From an uncultured Eubacteriales bacterium (GTDB lineage: Bacteria; Bacillota; Clostridia; Oscillospirales; Acutalibacteraceae): a DNA stretch of 5,060 bases. Numbering within the stretch: position 1 is the first letter of the stretch; every line of letters begins with the position of its first letter. Shown here in pieces: positions 3,252 to 5,060 of this stretch. Under the pieces are notes generated by a model. The model saw nothing but the letters and a program-made list of their open reading frames with translations, was not told the origin of the DNA and did no database searches. The translations under genes and the position numbers were made by a program. The stretch is taken from assembly GCA_934615635.1 (NCBI GenBank), contig CAKTTT010000170.1, positions 1 through 5,060 of the forward strand, written 5' to 3'.

Positions 3252-5060
3252 ATGATGTATCGCTTCAAGGGTTTTACGGAAAAGGCTAACACGGCCCTGA
3301 ATCTGGCGATCGAGTCGGCGCAGCAGTTGGGCCACACCTATATCGGAACGGAGCATATCGTCCTTGGACTGCTCAAGGAGGGCACGGGAGTCGCCGCCTC
3401 TGTTCTGGGAGCGCGGGGCATCACCGCCGCCGAATATCAGGAGAAGCTGGTGGAAGCGGAGTCCAGCGGCGAATACAGCCGGCTCACACCGGAGGATTTC
3501 ACTCCCCGGGCTAAAAAGGCCATGGAAATGTCTGTGGCGGAAGCGGCCATGATGCAGATGGGCTATGTGGGAACCGAGCATATTCTCATCGCTGTGCTGC
3601 GGGACGAGAGCAGCGTGGCGGTGCGGTTGATCGCCGCCCTGGGCGGCCGGCCGGACGAGTTGTTCGCGGACATCGCCAAAGCCATCGGTATGACCCCGGC
3701 GCAGACCGCCAACGAGGGAATCCGCGGCGGCAAGGCTGTCGGCGCCAAGGGCGGGGGCAAAACGCCCACTCTGGATCAGTTTGGACGGGATTTGACCAAA
3801 ATGGCGGCGGAAGGTAAGCTGGATCCGGTGATCGGCCGCTCCGGCGAGATCGAGCGGGTGATTCAGATTCTGTCCCGCCGCACCAAAAACAATCCCTGCC
3901 TCATCGGTGAACCGGGCGTGGGCAAAACCGCCATCGCCGAGGGACTGGCGCAGAAGATCGCCGCCGACGAGGTGCCGGAATTGCTGCGCGGCAAACGGGT
4001 GGTGACGCTGGATCTTACCGGCATGGTGGCGGGAACCAAATACCGGGGCGATTTCGAGGAACGGATCAAAAATGCCATCGACGAGGTGATCAAGGCGGGC
4101 GATGTGATCCTGTTCATTGATGAAATCCACACCCTTATCGGCGCGGGCGCAGCGGAGGGGGCGGTGGACGCCGCCAACATCCTCAAGCCCTCACTGGCCA
4201 GGGGGGAACTGCAGATCATCGGCGCCACCACCATCGACGAATACCGCAAGCACATCGAAAAGGACGCGGCTTTGGAGCGGCGCTTTCAGCCGGTTATGGT
4301 GGGGGAACCCACGGCGGAGGAAGCGGTGCTGATTCTCCGGGGACTGCGGGATAAATACGAAGCCCATCACAAGGTGAAGATCACCGACGAAGCCATTCAG
4401 GCGGCGGTGACGCTTTCCACCCGCTATATCGCCGACCGTTACCTGCCGGACAAGGCCATCGACTTGATCGATGAAGCGGCCTCCAGAGTAAGGCTGAAAG
4501 CCTTTACGGCGCCGCCGGATCTGAAAAATCTGGAGGAAGAGGTCAAGCGGCTGGCTGAGGAAAAGAAATCCGCGGTGAACGAACAGGACTTCGAGCGGGC
4601 GGCCCGGCTGCGGGACGAGGAGAAGGAAGCGGCGGAACGCTTGGAGAAGGAAAAGGACCGCTGGCAGGAAAAGAACGCCGGAATCACTGGCGAGGTCGGC
4701 GAGCGGGAAATTGCGGAAATCGTCTCTAGCTGGACCGGCGTGCCGGTGGTACAGCTCACCGAGGAGGAAGGACAGCGGCTGCTGCGGATGGAGGAAACCC
4801 TGCATCAGCGGATTGTGGGGCAGGACGAGGCGGTGTCCGCCGTCTCCCGGGCTATTCGTCGCGGCAGGGTGGGATTACAGGATCCCAAGCGTCCCATCGG
4901 TTCCTTTATCTTCCTGGGACCGACGGGCGTGGGCAAGACGGAGCTGTGCAAGGCGCTGGCCGAGGCCATGTTTGGAGACGAAAACGCCATGATCCGGCTG
5001 GATATGTCGGAATACATGGAGAAGCACACGGTGTCCCGGCTGGTGGGCTCGCCTCCCGGC
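3252..5060 (+). CDS. clpC: ClpC, AAA+ unfoldase of the ClpCP protease (3' end outside window)
   Basis: ClpC is the hexameric ATPase that unfolds proteins and feeds them to ClpP. The 603 visible residues are about three quarters of a usual ~810. In order: two N-domain repeats (about 6-70 and 81-140), each with GTEH whose Glu34 and Glu109 align with the B. subtilis residues Glu32 and Glu106 that bind phosphoarginine; a Gly/Lys linker (about 160-180); first ATPase with Walker A GEPGVGKT (219-226), pore loop KYRG (263-266), Walker B VILFIDE (285-291) and arginine finger region ERRF (342-345); a coiled-coil M-domain (about 420-475) with a UVR-like stretch in which Phe447, Arg454 and Asp455 match the residues known to hold ClpC in its inactive state; and the second Walker A GPTGVGKT (556-563). 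Start is ATG 3252 or the adjacent ATG 3255, with AGGAG nine bases before the first. The ClpP-binding loop lies beyond the window. The reading frame is open to the edge. Confidence 0.97.
   Translation, partial: MMYRFKGFTEKANTALNLAIESAQQLGHTYIGTEHIVLGLLKEGTGVAASVLGARGITAAEYQEKLVEAESSGEYSRLTPEDFTPRAKKAMEMSVAEAAMMQMGYVGTEHILIAVLRDESSVAVRLIAALGGRPDELFADIAKAIGMTPAQTANEGIRGGKAVGAKGGGKTPTLDQFGRDLTKMAAEGKLDPVIGRSGEIERVIQILSRRTKNNPCLIGEPGVGKTAIAEGLAQKIAADEVPELLRGKRVVTLDLTGMVAGTKYRGDFEERIKNAIDEVIKAGDVILFIDEIHTLIGAGAAEGAVDAANILKPSLARGELQIIGATTIDEYRKHIEKDAALERRFQPVMVGEPTAEEAVLILRGLRDKYEAHHKVKITDEAIQAAVTLSTRYIADRYLPDKAIDLIDEAASRVRLKAFTAPPDLKNLEEEVKRLAEEKKSAVNEQDFERAARLRDEEKEAAERLEKEKDRWQEKNAGITGEVGEREIAEIVSSWTGVPVVQLTEEEGQRLLRMEETLHQRIVGQDEAVSAVSRAIRRGRVGLQDPKRPIGSFIFLGPTGVGKTELCKALAEAMFGDENAMIRLDMSEYMEKHTVSRLVGSPPG

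Noticed and set aside
3213..4130. A 305-codon open frame on the minus strand opposite clpC
   Set aside because: It mirrors the clpC codon pattern, has no family motif, and overlaps a certain gene along nearly its full length.

Overview
The window is a GC-rich stretch of a Gram-positive genome, most likely a member of class Clostridia and perhaps the Oscillospiraceae/Ruminococcaceae group. The ctsR-mcsA-mcsB-clpC gene order, the strong AGGAGG-type ribosome binding sites and the CtsR operators all point to Firmicutes. A serpin, rare in bacteria, hints at a gut or anaerobic-community lifestyle. The genus cannot be fixed from this sequence alone.

Layout. Positions 1-310 hold the C-terminal end of a serpin on the + strand, cut by the window edge. 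Positions 311-599 are a convergent intergenic zone with three strong hairpins: one reads as a + strand terminator (serpin) and two as - strand terminators. A 40-residue cysteine-rich single-membrane-segment protein lies on the - strand at 600-722, with a strong RBS and a possible sigma-K-like promoter. Diverging from it on the + strand is a 59-residue unrecognised small ORF (848-1027), also with a strong RBS. Positions 1028-1193 form the control region of the main operon: a sigma-A-type promoter with three CtsR boxes, two covering the -35 side and one just past the start of transcription. From 1194 to the right edge runs the operon ctsR (repressor), mcsA (zinc-binding activator), mcsB (protein arginine kinase) and clpC (AAA+ unfoldase, cut by the window edge after 603 residues).

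How the genes work together. In the known Bacillus system CtsR represses this operon and other clp genes. On heat or protein damage McsB, activated by McsA, phosphorylates arginines on proteins, and ClpC delivers phosphoarginine-tagged proteins to ClpP. The key residues of this circuit are all visible here: the CtsR winged helix with its glycine loop, the four CXXC pairs and UVR motif of McsA, the McsB kinase motifs and C-terminal RDxxRA motif, and, in ClpC, both GTEH glutamates of the N-domain, the Walker motifs and the M-domain Phe/Arg/Asp. This part is a textbook locus. The less ordinary material is the accessory stretch 1-1030: the serpin, the two small divergent genes and the dense hairpins. 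I see no clear evidence for an undescribed multi-gene system.
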